A stretch of 64,000 nt of DNA, taken from contig JAJEKV010000051.1 in NCBI GenBank assembly GCA_021234155.1, positions 2,730,754 through 2,794,753 of the forward strand, in the 5' to 3' direction. A model generated the notes under the pieces. The model searched no databases. It saw only the letters and a list, made by a program, of their open reading frames with translations, and was not told the origin of the DNA. Position numbers and translations under genes: made by a program. Position 1 is the first letter of the stretch. Every line of letters starts with the position of its first letter. Positions 21,281-35,779 of the stretch are shown here, piece after piece. The DNA comes from Isoetes taiwanensis (taxonomy: Eukaryota > Streptophyta > Lycopodiopsida > Isoetales > Isoetaceae).

Positions 21281-22699
21281 CTTTTTGTCGGTTAGCGGTT
21301 CTCTGGTTTTTTTCTGGCTTGAATTAATCCAAATTTTGATTTTGTTGTTCTCATTTCTTCGGTCGCAACTATCCGGCGACATTTCTCGCTTTATTCAAGA
21401 ACTCATCCGCGATATTTTTCTGCCGGCGTTCAATCATCTCATATCATTTCTACCGGAATCAATCCAGCATTTCGCTCTTTACTTTGTGTCTCATATCTTA
21501 TTCTCGTTTTATTTAGTATTTTGAAAATGTCGCTTCTATTTCTAGTAATTTCATATATAGATCTACTACAGTCAAACATGTTCTACGTTTGGTATGACTT
21601 CGTTTCATGATCTTGTTCCTATGATCTGCTCTATATGATCTTAAGCTCTATGACTTATCTCCGCCTATGCTCTATGATCTATGATCTATCCGCCTATGAT
21701 CTTGCCTTTTCTATATGATCTTGCTCTATGATCTTGCTTATATGATTTTGGTCAGACGCCTTCATTCTATTTCACTAGCTTTTCTTTATCTGACCGCCAA
21801 ATAATGAACTAAAGAAGGGAGTTCTAAACAATGAACTAAATAATGAACTAAACAAGGAGTTCTTAAACAATGAACCAAATGAAGTAAATAATGAACCAAA
21901 TAATGAACTAAACTAAATAATGCTCTATGAGTTCTTATTCCTTCTATTTGCTTTTAGATTTGCTCTATCTATTCCCATGGCTTCATATTCTATTTTCATC
22001 GCTCTTATTCTATTCTCACGCTTTTAATGGCCATATTTTAATTCTATAGAATGATATGTTAGAATTAATAAATCGCCAGCATTTCTAGTTTGGCTTCTGG
22101 CTTCCTAATTAGGAATCAACGCGCCAGCGCTTTACTTATCTTCCCATTTCATACCATATAACGCGCCAGCGCTGCGGTGCAGATCCAGAAAACACATAGT
22201 AAACGTACCGCGCCAGCTTTTAAATTTTGCATAATGAATCGTCAGATAATATCATTTGCTAATTAGTTAATTTTCTCGTCGCAGTACACATGGTCAGCTT
22301 CTAGTTCAAATGTACTTCCTCCGACGCATCATCAACGCTGGACCCGTATCACTTAATTCAGTCGTTTCAAACATTCATTGTGAGAGTTGGACAAGCCGTA
22401 GCTGACGTACCTTCGTGACAAAATATGAATGCCAACATCGCATCACCGACATACGCGGCTCCTCATGCTCTTAGTAAGGCTCATGCCCTACAAATAAATA
22501 ATGAGGATTTGATTAGTAGTATCAAGGATCGATACAACACTCTAATTGGAGACTCGACATTCGGGCAGGGACGAAAGAGGGACATGCGTCATATCACGCT
22601 GGGTCCGTGGCACTTTTACTTCCCAGATGGGGTCGATGAAGTGGGCCTATGCAACATTTTGTAGAGATATAGAGTGTTATGTTAGTTCGTAAAGAACTC

Positions 22700-25600
22700 A
22701 ACCATCATCCAATTAAATTGGGATTATGTCAACTCCAAAAGCACGCCAACCTATAGTTATTTCTAATGGTTTTTTTCCCTCACTTTTTGCAATCATAAAA
22801 ATATTAAAGTTGCATTTTCATGTGTCATTTATATCTCGCTTGAAATATACAAAAAATCTGCTATTTTCTTGAAATCTTGCTATTATAATCTTGGAGCATT
22901 ATTGATGGAAAACATATTGTATTTGACAAGTATATTACAACACCATGTGGACAATAAGAGCTTCCAAATTGTAAGAAGATGTCAATTAAAACAGGACATA
23001 TTAAAAAAATGCCGTAAAAGTTGCTCATAATAGTTGTCCCCCATGCAATTCCTTTCGAGCCTGTGAAATAGCAATGGACTTTGTCGAAATGTATATATAG
23101 AAGATTTAAACCACACCAACGTAGTTTTACGGCAACAAGCAAGTAGCACTATTAGTTCAATGAAGTGCTTGCCCCTTAGTGTTTTATACTAAGGTGAGGC
23201 TTCGTCCCGAAGGAAAAAAGTTATGCAAATTACACGAGAATAAAAATAATAGGAAAACAAGAAGATGTATATTTGTAATATATAAATGAAGGAAGTATAA
23301 AGAAAATTATAACTAGCACCATTGAGGCACATAATTAAAATACATGTGGAGTCCCCTAGATGATATCAAGGCCTACCCGTTATGAGGAAAAATTAAACAC
23401 AAAGAAGTTGTACACGCATTTAAGGTGAAAAAAAGTTCACTTGAAAAACCCCGCAGCCGATGTAGATCATTTCCGATTCAAAGTTGATTAGATAGGCTTT
23501 TGTTGGTCGGGCTATGGGCTTTGTTGTCGAATCAAGAAATTCGAGGAAGAGTTTTTCAGGTCATTGGCTTAAACGATGTTCCTGACTGTGGCTTCAGATA
23601 TATGCATCCTCTTTTTGTCATGTTATTTTCTTCAAAGTTCACTTCAGAAGATTTCTATGCAAGATTTTGTACGTCGTTTCATCTATCATGAAACTATAAT
23701 GGCCGAATTTATCGACCATGAAGGCTTTTAACAAAAATTTGGCTATTAACTCCACAAATTAGTCACACTCAAATGGAAAACACGCCGCGATTTGGGATTC
23801 AAGTAAATTGTAAACTACAATCGAAGCGGATTTAGAATTTATCAAAATGTAAACCACGCCAACCCGGGTTTAGATTCCATTAAATGCAAAAACACGCCGA
23901 AGCATGTTTGCGGGACTGCTCTCCGCAAGCAATCATTGTTCTATTAGCCTTCATCGCACAAGATGGTCTCCCTTAGCATTTGTTTCTCCTTACTCTTTCA
24001 TTAAACAATCATTGTTCTATTAGTTTCGGAAATGGCATGCAAGATGTGAAGAGGAAAGAAGCGGGGCCTTTCATTTTGGCCAATGCTTTAAAGATCTACG
24101 CCTTTTGATTCTACAAAGAATGGAGCACATTGTGATGCTAAGGAGCTAGCATTTTTAGATTGACAAAAGGTGCATCTTATGCTTTTAAAGTCCGGCTTTG
24201 ATCCTTACATCCACATAATAAAACGGTAATAAAATGTAAGTAGTTTAAGTCGGATTTTCCGCCACGGGTTATTTCAAATTTGTTTTTCCGGCCACGCATT
24301 ATTATCTTTTATTATCTTTTTTGAAGCCTAAGGCGAAGAAATGCCCATTTAGCAAATAACATTCAAGAAGCCCATTCTTAGAACAGAGCGAAGCTTACAA
24401 GCTTTGGTCACTCCATTTACGTAGTATTGCTTCATTAGATCTAGTTGGCATATTTTCTTGAAGGCATTAGTGCATTAATGAGCCGAACCTGTATTTCTTT
24501 CTATTATGTTTTTGCATTTGTTCAACCTCTTTTGTAACCTAAATGGTGGATCGGGATGGATGATTAGAAGAAGATGCTTTGATGGATATGGAGGAAGGAA
24601 AACAAAAGGCCAATCCTTTAACTGATGCAATTATGAAGAGAGTCGTTATTCAATGGGGCAAGAACAGTTCCTTGTTTTTCAACTTGTTTGGCCGCGTAAA
24701 AGAAGAGGGTCTTTCTTGATCCGAACCCCATATCTACAAAGGTAAGATTTTTCATCATCGCTTTTGTTCAATGGATTCATGCATATTCGCCAAAGCCGCG
24801 TCCGCTTTGTCGAGATGTCGCCAATGCAATCGCTTGCACTGCTTTTCATGGTCTGATTTCTTTCAAGCATGCTTTTTTTATCGACTCATAATCATAAGGT
24901 GAGTTTTTTCCCTTTAGTATTGAAGGGCTTTATGCATGTGGTGCCCCAAGTGCGGCTTCGCTTGTCGAGATGTCGCTATGCAACGCAGATGAGGGTCGAA
25001 CCTTTCAATCTTCTTATGTAGGAGTTTTTCTTTTAGTTTTAACATCAAAATCACGCTGCTGCATTCATTTCTTTTTTGGTATTTTCCAAGCCTTCCGGGT
25101 CTATATTCCAGCTTATTCTTTTTATTATATTTCTTTTCTATATTCCAGCCTTTTATCCTCCTCGCTATATGGTGCTAGTTGTGGGACTCCATTTTGAAGG
25201 AGATGTTGTGACGTGATCATGCTGGGATTCTAACACATAGGAATCCGTGAATCGCTAGATTGGGTTATCCAAGGAAGAAATAAATTACACAATTTTGTAT
25301 TGTACCAAAATGTTTGAATCTATCTTATCTAAGCTCTCATTATCCTATTTGTGCAGGTACCAAGGAGCACGCCAGAATTTTGAAAGCCGCTTTTTGAGAT
25401 AAGTTTTTATTCTTCCTTTTAGTGAGTATTATGTAGCTTTTTCCTTTTTAGACACTTTTTATCTAGATTTATTTTGGGACTTTTTGGACTTTTAAAACCA
25501 TGTTTGAGTTGGTAGTATGATTTAAGTGGGTGGAAAAGCTTATGTATCCACTTATTGTGAGTCTCACTCTTATATTTCATTCCTTGGACATTGTAGCTTT

Positions 25601-26006
25601 GGTGCAAATGATATGGTGCGGTTGAGAAGATATATAAGAAGGTTTCTACTTTGAACCAAAGAAAGCACATCTATTGGAGTGCATTAACTCGAGAACTTCG
25701 AGACCCCGGGATAGAAGGCATAGGGAGAAAAACTATCATTTTAACGTGGGTGTTGAATTTTATGAAAATCGCTTTTCATTGTATTTTGTAAAATTTAGAA
25801 AATAATAGTAATGTGCACATAAAATTTTTACTATCATTTATATGATATCATGCTATATTATGAAATATTGTCTATTCTCTAAATAATATGGTATCACATT
25901 TTGTACTTTGGATATAAAATGTGAATTTCAATATGCTATCAAAAAGCACGAATGTAAATTTTTTCCCAAAATTAAGACATAATCCCAATTTAAATGGATG
26001 ATGGTT
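22700..26006. mobile_element. Right copy of the inverted-repeat-bounded 3.3-kb segment
   Basis: The ends are at 22700-22730 and 25976-26006 and are reverse complements with one mismatch. AACTC lies directly outside both ends (22695-22699 and 26007-26011), which supports a 5-bp target duplication. The inside is a degraded match to 1533-4775. Confidence 0.55.
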
Positions 26007-26339
26007 AACTCCACAAGATTTTCACAAAAAGGAAAAAATGTACATATATTTCTTTTTTGAATATAAATATAATCTCGCCTTGCAATTTTTGGTGTTTAAA
26101 CTTTTATGTCATGTTTATTTTATTATGTTTTTTTATATGCAATGTTAAAATATTGAATCCTTTTGATGCCTCTCCTACCAAGAGGATCATCTCAAGAAAC
26201 TACATACCTCATTAATGTAGTTTCATGGGGTTGATATGACTGGCTAAAGAACATCAAAGAATTAAAATTCACAACATCAACGCAGATGTTATGATATATT
26301 CATTTTTTTTGAATATCGTAATATACATACCTTTTTTCG

Positions 26340-26817
26340 ACGCTCTTTGGCTATGCTACAAATGTGCCCACGCTTTCAACAACCAGACGCCACCGGGTGT
26401 CTTCGTGGAAGAGCCTCATCTTCATAATTGCAGCTTTTATAATGGAAATCTTACGTAAACCAAGTTTCCAAGAGGGAACACCATGACACATAGAACTTGA
26501 TTCGTGATCTTCGATTTACATAAGCCTACCTTACGCCTTCAAGTTTCTGTTAAAAGATAGCATTCTTTCTCCCCGACACCGATAAAGAACCGTAATGCAT
26601 TGGAAAAAAATAGAGAACAAGAATGCATTGGGAAACATAGAGAATGCATTCGAATGGAATCACACTCACTATAGTTCAGCAGACATCGACATTGATCTTG
26701 GGATTGAAGGCGCTCGATCGATCCTAAGCATTGTAGACTGATCTTGGGCGCCCGATAGTAGGAATGATCTTGGGCGCCTGATAGTAGGTGGCCGATTAGG
26801 TGGTAGTAGATTGCCAC
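26340..26817 (-). pseudogene. Right copy of the orphan DUF8039-like exon
   Basis: This is the counterpart of 5133-5528. The N-terminal part (LLNYSECDSIRMHSLCF) is readable from about 26760 downward. The LP...VAWP part near 26360-26420 is shifted out of frame by small indels. Confidence 0.4.
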
Positions 26818-27052
26818 ATATGCTTTTGAAAATAATAATTAACTGCTATCTTGAAATTGCACTAAAAAAGAAAAACAACAATTTAAATTTGTAAATGAGC
26901 GGATCTGGGCGGTTAATTAAGGCTGTGATAAATTGAAAAGGATGAGAATTTGAATTTACTTGCTATAAAAATCTGACGGCCTAGATTATGAACGATACAT
27001 ATAAGTTTAAACCAAAACCCCGGGCCTCATATTATCCGCGACTTGAAGTTCT

Positions 27053-30000
27053 ATGTCGCCTAGAGGACTCGCCGGCCAGCGCAGTAGAGGTGGGCGACAA
27101 AAGCACAACCAAAACCCGGAGGTTTGTCGAACAAGCGTAAAGCACAAACCAAACAGTTTCGTATGAATCATTGTTTTTGTTCTGTAATTGATTTATGTGT
27201 CCCTCTTTTTGTTAGGTTTTTAGGATTTGTTTCTGTAATAATAGAGTTATTATCCGATAAGAAGCATATGTCCTCTAATATTTGAGTTCATATGTCCCAA
27301 AAATGTTTGCAAATAAATGCTTAATGTGTGCATGTTGTTTTTTCTTTTAATGCCGGATGTGCTGTTTTTTATAGTTAGGTGTGTCCTCTGATTGAAGATT
27401 CAACTCTTAAAGTTGTGGTGTTTATAGTTATTTGTGTCACTGCAGCAGTTGAATAAGGCATTACATTAGTTTCTATATCATGAGATAAGATTCGACTTTT
27501 GTTGTATTTTTTATAGTTAGTTGTGTCCCTCGATCATTTTGATTCGACAAAACGCCGGGCGCGCTTTTAATTAGTCATTACATTAGTTTCTTTATCTTTA
27601 AGGTCACTTTTCTAGCGCCAAGCCGCCAGATTTGTTGCATTTTGATTGGGACAAAACGCTGCCCGGGCGCCGGGCCCCAATTAAGTAAAATGAACTCGCT
27701 CAGATTCTTTTTTTCTAAAAATCGCCAAGTTTATTTTTTGTTGCATATGTTTCGACTTAGCATATATTTTAGCATTAGAAGATTAACCCATGTGTAATTT
27801 TACAGATCACAAAAGATTATCAAAAGAGAACAAGCAAGGTGAGACCTTCTTCAACCCAAAAAGTAAAGGATGATGAAGATGTTACCGCTATGCACTTGCA
27901 AAAGATGTATTGACGCTAAGAAGATACATCCGAATAATAAAGGCTCGTAGAACCTCCATGTCCGTAAGAAGATCTTATAGAGGGGTCGAATGGTATGTGG
28001 AGATCTTCAAAACTAGTGGGAAGACAAACCTCATTTTCATGTATAGGGCAAGAGAGACCGATCAAATGAAGAAGGTGGAATTTTATTACATGCTAAGCAC
28101 GTGATCTATTCTTTCTCGCTCGGGCTAGTTGAAGGGCCAAAAACATAAGAAGAGTCTAAAGAAGATCAATCGATGCGTTCTAGCTCTTTTAAAGAGACCA
28201 AGATTGAGATCGATCGACATGGCCGATACCCTATTCAAATTTGATGGACACTGGCGGCAGCCATTGACCCTAAAAGAATATGCTAGGGACTTAAATTGCT
28301 CGACGAGCCATTAGCACGAGGCCCCCGGCAAAGGTCTACTTAAAAGCAGTGAAGGATAAGGAAGAAGAAAGCTCTAAAGGCGTGGAAACCATTGTAGTTT
28401 ACAGAGCCTTACAAGTGACGCATGACAAGGCCAGGCAGTTGGAGGCGATGAGCACTTGCAGTCCACTGGGCCTAAACTTCACCCATGCAGTCCACGTGGA
28501 TAGGCTTTTCAGGTCCACTAAAGCCATTTATATCAGCAGAAGGTATGACAAGCAAAGACTTTGAGATAGTGACAAAGATGATCGAAAATCCGTGGCAAGT
28601 GCCAATGCCCGCAGATGTAGTGCCGCATAATACCGCAATCCAGGAAGGTAATCATGTGGAGCAAGTTGGAGGACTTCATCGAGAATCCTGACATACATTT
28701 TATGATAATAGATGGCCAGCATTCAATAGAGGCCCAGAAGGTATACCGATTAAGAAGGCACAAGATACCGCATCGCTTTGTTCTATAAGTCAGATTCTGT
28801 CCGAAATGCCGGCTCGAGTGGCTCAACAACACCCGCCGAAAGCAATTTAAATAAGCGACTCTGAACGACATGGGAAAACATTCTTATACAAAAAAAGGTA
28901 ATTCTCTTCCTTAGGTTTCGCCAGATGGTAAATCGCTACCACCGCGATTTTAAACTAGAAGGATTTATTTAATTCAATGATTATGAAGCTAACAAGGTTA
29001 CTCCTTGCACCCCTATATAGAGCAACTTCGCATGCTCGGAATCCCTGGATTGAATATGGGAAGCCAATGCCGCACTAAACAGGCCACCAAAAAGCCAATT
29101 CAAGTTGCCGGAGAGGACACTTAGTCGACGATAATACAGACAAAACCAAGAACACCGTGATCAAAGAAAAAAAAAGGAGATGAAAAAGGTGATGCTTCCG
29201 AGGAACCAATCGCGGCCCAAGGATGCCCGCAAGATAGTATTTGCTTTCATCCCAAGATGGGAGAAATGGAATGAATTCTCGGGATGCCTACGCCGAGAAG
29301 AAGTTGCCGATTCACAAGGAAGATTTCTCCGCTGACACATCAATTTTTGATATCCATATAACGTAGATGAGGAAGGCTCAGTGGATTGACGATCAAGAGC
29401 CGATCTCGCCTGGATAGGTTAATCGAAAGGAAATTTTACAAGAAAACCCCGCAGAACAAAGGCTATGGAATCATTTGAAGATGCATGCGACGAATAAAAA
29501 TATTAGAGTGCTCGTGAAGGCGCTTTGGTGAGGAATTACAAAGGCTTACAAGAGAGTGGTCGCTGTCGGAGTTAGGACTCATGCAAAAGTATAACGCTCC
29601 AACGACGCATTCTAAAGAAGTATGTATTTTGGTCCAAGGACTTTGGTCTGGCGCCAGGTTGAAGAACGCTGCAAAGATCTGGGATTCATACTAAAGTTGC
29701 ATCCAATTTGAAACGAAAAGTCGCTGATGGTGAAGCAGCACCGGAGACGAATGCACTTTTTTTTTTATCGAAAGTGTCCACCGGTTTCAAATGTGCCTTG
29801 CCGAAGTGGGTGCAGGTCCCCATGATATCACACTCTTCGTTTGATAGCCGGAGGCACCGCATGGTCGCTTGATGACTATAATAACGCTTCTTCAACATAT
29901 GCAATGGTTTCACGACGGAGATGAACTACACAATTGTCACTATATGTCCCTCCCATTATGTCCTATGCATATGCTCTAACCGGGCCGCAAAATGACTTAG

Positions 30001-31590
30001 AATGGAAAGTCATCCGACAAAGCATCCTCATAGATGAAAAACAGTGGACAAAGGACTTCAAAGACAAATAGTAAAATTTCTCATGTGCTTATAATTATGA
30101 TAGCCATGATGGATGATAAGGAATATGAAAGGCTCAAGGGAAAACTAGATGGAGACAAACTAGCATGGCGCTGCTATCGGCTTAGATGAACGATAACGCT
30201 AAACGCCTTCACCCGGAACAAGAAGACAAGGGAAGGGTGTCAAGGTCGTGGAAGAAGAGGAAGAAGAGGAAGAAGAGGAAGAAACGAGGACGGCCCAGTT
30301 CTTTAGGGCCACATTAAGTATGAGCTTCTAACTTCACATAAGGGGAAGCTAAACAAGAACGGGTTCTCTATGGACCTTTCCCAAGATTCATTGAAGCATT
30401 TTGTCCATTGGGAACAACTTGTCGGGAACTTCACGTTGGAGGTTACATCGCAGAGAGAAGCTTTGAAGTTAGCAAGGAAATGAGCCGCCATCTCCATGAT
30501 CGAGCCAAAATTTCTTGACCTCTTCTTTGAGAAAAGTACTAGAGGAAGCACCTAGGGGACCAATCTACAAAAAAAAAACAAAGCTTCTACCTCTAAGGCC
30601 GAAATACCGCAGATTTGCTTAAGGGAACCAGAGAATATGAGAAAGCTATTGGTTGGCCACAACATCATGGATGAAACCGAAGAGCAGCCGATCACCAAGT
30701 ATATATCGACATGCCTGCGGAACATCCTTGACCCCCAAAAATATAGAACAAAGTTGAAAATAACAAGGATGATGATAATAACAATAATGATGATGCATCT
30801 AAATCAAAACATTAGCCGTTAGCTTGAAGAGTAAATGAACTATCAAGCATAGTTCACAATCGCATGATCTCAATCGATGTGGTTGGTGCTTCTATCTAGA
30901 CCGAGACAACTCGAGCAAGGATGCAACGGAAGAAGACACCACGAGGAATGAAGAAGAAGAAGAAAGGTATCGTGAATAATGTTCCTTTTTTTTATATCCA
31001 TGCATTTTACAAACTACAGCATATAGAAAACCGCCACCGCCGATTTAGAGTTACCTAGAGATCATATTTTTAAATTATGTTGAGATGCATCATTAATGAA
31101 ATCGCTACCGGGGTTTTCGCTTTCCATTTCTTTCATCTCATAATGCTATTGTTCGGGCCTTTTACGTAAATGATAACGGCTTTCCCAAAAGTACCGGTCT
31201 TTGATTTGAATGGTGTGTTATGTAGAACGCTACCTAAAGCAACGCTTGAAAAGTCATGGTATCCGCGAACAACCATTTGAGACACGCATTCAAATATGTT
31301 TACTCCGCCTTTATCCGAAGGAGATGTTGGACCGTGCCTTCACCGCTTTACAGTAATTTGGTCATCTATGGAGCATAGAAAATACGTGATGTTTTGAAAG
31401 TAGTACCGATAAATAGAGATTGGGGGCCCATCCGGGATCAAAGAAAATGTGTTTATTCACAAACCCTAAAAGAACCGATTGTGTAAAAAGATATTTTGTG
31501 AAATGCTTCATAAAACACGATGGATGTCCTAGGTGTTGAGGATAAGGGAAGGCATGATTGTTCATGTTCACCCGTGGCAAAGATACAATT
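27053..31590 (+). pseudogene. Right copy of the composite ParB/methyltransferase/FCP1-like gene
   Basis: It is the counterpart of 5847-10483, with the same exon and intron order. The ATG is at 27053; GTATGA (27162) and TTTTACAG (about 27807) mark intron 1. The ParB/DGQHR-like part is readable at 28470-28750 (LGLNFTHAVHVDRLFRSTKA, FMIIDGQHSIEAQKV). The methyltransferase-like part near 30400-30530 and the FCP1-like part near 31165-31590 are broken. Nearly all frame breaks fall at former CAG or CTG sites, so the damage may be technical. Comparison with the left copy is the best way to rebuild the exon boundaries. Confidence 0.45.
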
Positions 31591-33189
31591 GGTGATCGCT
31601 GATAAACCGAGAGACCCAATAACTATCATTCAATTAAATTGGGATTATGTCTATTCCAAAATCGCTACCGTATAAGCCTTTTATTGACCATTATATTGAA
31701 TTAACCACACTTTTGCATTGAGTTCATTTCGGCTAGGATTGTTAGCCTCCAGTGGACAATAGTGGTCGATGGCCACAAGGTCACGATAAAAGAATTTTTT
31801 TTTTTCTCAGCCAATAATACCTATGCCCTAAATTGACCTTTGAAAGTTTTCAAGGTCCATGTGCCATGAAAACCATCAAACTTTTGTCCCTTATGAACAA
31901 TATTGTTTTGAAATTTTTAAGGGATCTAAATATACATCAAGAATATATTGTGATACCATCGTGTTAAAAGGTTATCCTCAGACATGTTCTAGTATCTGAG
32001 AGATCTCTAGATCACTATTGGCTATTCCAAAGCGATTTTGCTCAATTGAATCAAAATAGCATAAAAAGCAATCTTAAGGCCATTTTTATTATTGAAGTTT
32101 TTAATTGTTTGGTTGAGTATAGAGTTAAGCAACTTTAAAATTTATTTTTTTCAGCTTGAGTATCATATGTTTCATATAAGCTCAAATGTTAGTGTCATGA
32201 GTTCAAATGTCACCGTGAGACCTCCTGATCACTATTGATCAGTTCAAGCAAAAGTGCTTAATTGAAGCAAAATAGCATAAATAAAAAAAACCCTACCACC
32301 TTCCAGAGTATAACATGACCCTCAGATATAAAATCAGATTATAGGAATGGCAAGACCCCACCATTACAGTGGGGGTAATGCCATACCCTATAGCTATTTA
32401 GCCATACATATAGAATGTAATTAATGCAAATATATACCTTTGCATTATTGCAATATGTATTTGTAGTAGGGAACTTCCTCTTGCATCACTAATTTACCAT
32501 TGGGCATTGCCCTTTCATCATTCACAAGTGACAAACAATATCCTAATATCCTTGTATTAAGGATTTTAGCCAAGTGGCATGATATAGCAATTGCTATATG
32601 TGTAATAATGACATCCCGCCATTAATGCACCTTCTTGATGAATTATTATTCATTACCAAAGTACTGAATAGAATACCCCGCATAAGCAATGCGATAGCCT
32701 CATATGCAACCCGCACATACATTACCATGTAGCTTAGTCTAGTTAAACAAAAAGACCAAATAATAAATGCAAAGTAAAGTTCCCAAAAGTGCTTAATCTT
32801 CAAAATCATCCGAGCAAAGGGAGAGAGGCATCACCAGTGTCCCTAGTAAAATGAAATTCTAAAAAAAAAAAAACCGCCTGAACTAGCAAACGATAGACTA
32901 GCATTTGCCCCTGGCCAATCCCCTTTGGCAAGATTATCGCCCTAATATCTAAACCGAAAGCAAGCCGCCTAGACTAGTAACCTCTTTTTCCCAAATCCTA
33001 AATAATTTGAAGACCATTATTTACCTCACTAAAATCATTATAGATTAGAAGTAATTCATTTGTTACAATCATCAATTTGAATTATGTGCAGTTACATAGA
33101 CTATGAACTCTATGCACCACTGTATGAACATTATGCCCAGAACTTGTCATGGATACAATTGAGACAAAAGGATCTTACCATATGTATCA

Positions 33190-33490
33190 AGAATCTAAAA
33201 TAGTTGTCTTATTTAAATCACTTTGAATACGAGACCATCAATATTGCAGCCCTCGTGATTCCAATGGATGACAGCCCAAACCACAAGCTTGTCTTTTTCG
33301 ATATTCCATATCCTTCAAGCCAAAGCCAAATCTAACAGCAAAATAAAAACACAATTGGAGAGAGAACCCAGACTGCAGCCAACCAATACACAATTAGTAT
33401 AATAATGGTAAAATGTGTAAGGGCCAAAAGGTACATTGGGTCTCTTTATCATTGATCACCAATTGTATCCTTTTGCCCCGAGGTGAACAT
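33190..33490 (-). pseudogene. Right copy of the inverted gene-tail module
   Basis: It corresponds to 12092-12375. The words TTTTGGCC, GAGACCCAATGTACC and GATACAATTGGTGATCA are readable on the minus strand. Part of the GAGACCCAAT junction has lost a few bases (TCTCTTTATC at about 33441). Confidence 0.5.
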
Positions 33491-34689
33491 TAACAAGAAT
33501 GGAAACTGAATATCAACGCTTTTATTATTATAAATTTCCAAATTAATCTCGAAGTTTTGTATCATAATGTATAAGATTTTAGACATTTAGCTCTTCCCGA
33601 ATCAACCTCGAATAATTATCCACCTTTTAAGTCTTATAATCTCAAAAGATATAGCAATATATAGTCCATCTAGCATTAGAATTATCCTGAGAAGCATTTT
33701 TTCACTTTAAAAGCCCTAGATTTCATAAGGAATGATATGGAAAGATCAAAGATGTATCCAAAAAGTCGGTAAGCATAAGCTTTAGAATCTTATATTGAGC
33801 TATTATAGAACCCTATAATCTAGGCTTGAACATAAGGTCTAGAAATCTTATGGTCCTGTAAACCCTTATATGCTACAGAAGCATAAATATCAATTTTTCA
33901 TATGTGGTTAATAGTCACATGTAATATAAACATATGAGACAAAAAATGTCACTCTAGTAATATCTAGAAATAATGAAGAACCTGGTATTTGAAGTCACAT
34001 ATATTATCCCAATGACTGCAACAGTTTGTACAGGAACATATCCATACTACTATGGAACTTCAAATATAGCTACTGCTTTTGTACAGCCTTCTAGCCCCCG
34101 TGTGGCATGACATCACCATAGGATGATGGCATCTTGGTCTTCATATGAGAACCATAAATCGCGGATTCAAAAGCCCCCTTTATTTATGTTGTTATGCTCA
34201 ACAACCACTAAGGCCTAAATACCTATCCGTGACTATTATCCGTGACTCACATCCTTGTATTAAGGATTTTAGCCAAGTGATTTTATGCCATTGCTATGAA
34301 ATAATGACTAACAAAGATGTAAGTATCAATTATTATCATTACCAAAGTAGTATAAAGTATGTAACTGATATATGTTCCTTTATATGCCATAATCCAAGTC
34401 TAGTTAAAACAAAAGACCAAATATGCAAAGTTTTGTTTTGGCCAAGCTTCCATGCAATCACTTATAGTAACACGAATTTTCTAAAAAAGAACTAAATTTA
34501 GCACTTGGACTTAAGATATCATAATATCTTGATACAAATCAAGGTTCTTGGTTTGTTAATAATTATTTTCTTTCCTGCATGGCAGAAATGTACATGCTAA
34601 GATCAATTTGAATAATTCCAATATTCTCATAAACTCACATCAATCTTTTGTCATGGATACAAAGAGCCCATGCAATCACTTATTCTTTA

Positions 34690-35768
34690 TTCACTTGAAG
34701 GCACTATGATACAAAAAGTTTTGAGCTTATTTTCCTCCTCAACTTGTTGCAGAATATAGGAAAAGTGAAGTTTATAAAAACAACAACACAAATTCAAACT
34801 AACTACATACCTTTTCCTTCCGCTTTCTCCTCTTGTCCTTCATTTAGAAATTGCAATCATACCTTTTAGCTTCTCGCCCAAGGAAATTTGAGCCTCTACA
34901 ATTGATTATTTTGGCCCAAACATAGGAAACATGGGCCTCTCTTAGTCTCTTTAATTTTTTTTTCAAGCTCCTTTCTTCTCTAAACTTTCTTTCTATCCGA
35001 TTCTTTTCTTTTCAGAGCAGCTTTTTTGCTTTTCTTCTTTCTAATTTCTCTCCATTTCTTTTTTTTCTAGCCTTGCTATCATCTCTCGCCTTGGTGACCA
35101 AAAAGAGATGCATCAATTTATATCTTTGGGCACAATTGTTTTCCCTTCCTCCGCGCCTGTTGTCTACTAATAATATCTGTAGATGTGTTTGTTTATTAAT
35201 AACAAAAGAAGCAAAAATCCGTAATTTAAACACAAATTCATTGTACTTACCTTCATTATTTGTTATCTCGTGGATCGGCAGAGAAAGATATCTATCTACA
35301 TGCAAAGTCGTCTCTCGCACCATCAACTTTGGCCTCGCTTTGTTTGAAAGCTATACACCAATTCCAAAGAAGTTCAGCTGTACCTTTAGACCTGGCAAAT
35401 GGGTAAATACCGCTTCTTCTAAAACCGCCTTTTATCAGTTAGCCTCGCTGGGGAAGCATCAAGGGCCTCCCTAACCATTGCTATAAGATCCTCCTTGGGA
35501 GGTTCAATGCCTTCATTTTTTTCACAATAATTATGCCTAATTACTCTAAAAGCCTCCTTTAAAAAGATTTGAAAGATGAGACATCCAAAGGGCTTCTATG
35601 ATTTGTGTGAGGTGGGAGCTTGAGGACATGAATCCCACTTGTCGCAAAGCTTTGATAGTATCTAATGCACATGGCTACCATGGCCATCAGGTATCAATAA
35701 GTGTGGATTATCCTTAGAAACTCCTCCCAAAGACTTTTCTTTTAAAATGGGATATCCAATCCTTAAAA
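34690..35768 (-). pseudogene. Right copy of the pogo transposase 3' half
   Basis: It corresponds to 13495-14554. It is broken by many indels, but the FFKDWISHFK start, the DGHGSH block and the charged tail are still traceable. It joins the LINE at the TSD 35769-35779. With the part at 41032-41762 it forms one interrupted gene on the minus strand. Confidence 0.75.
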
Positions 35769-35779
35769 AAATCATTTGT

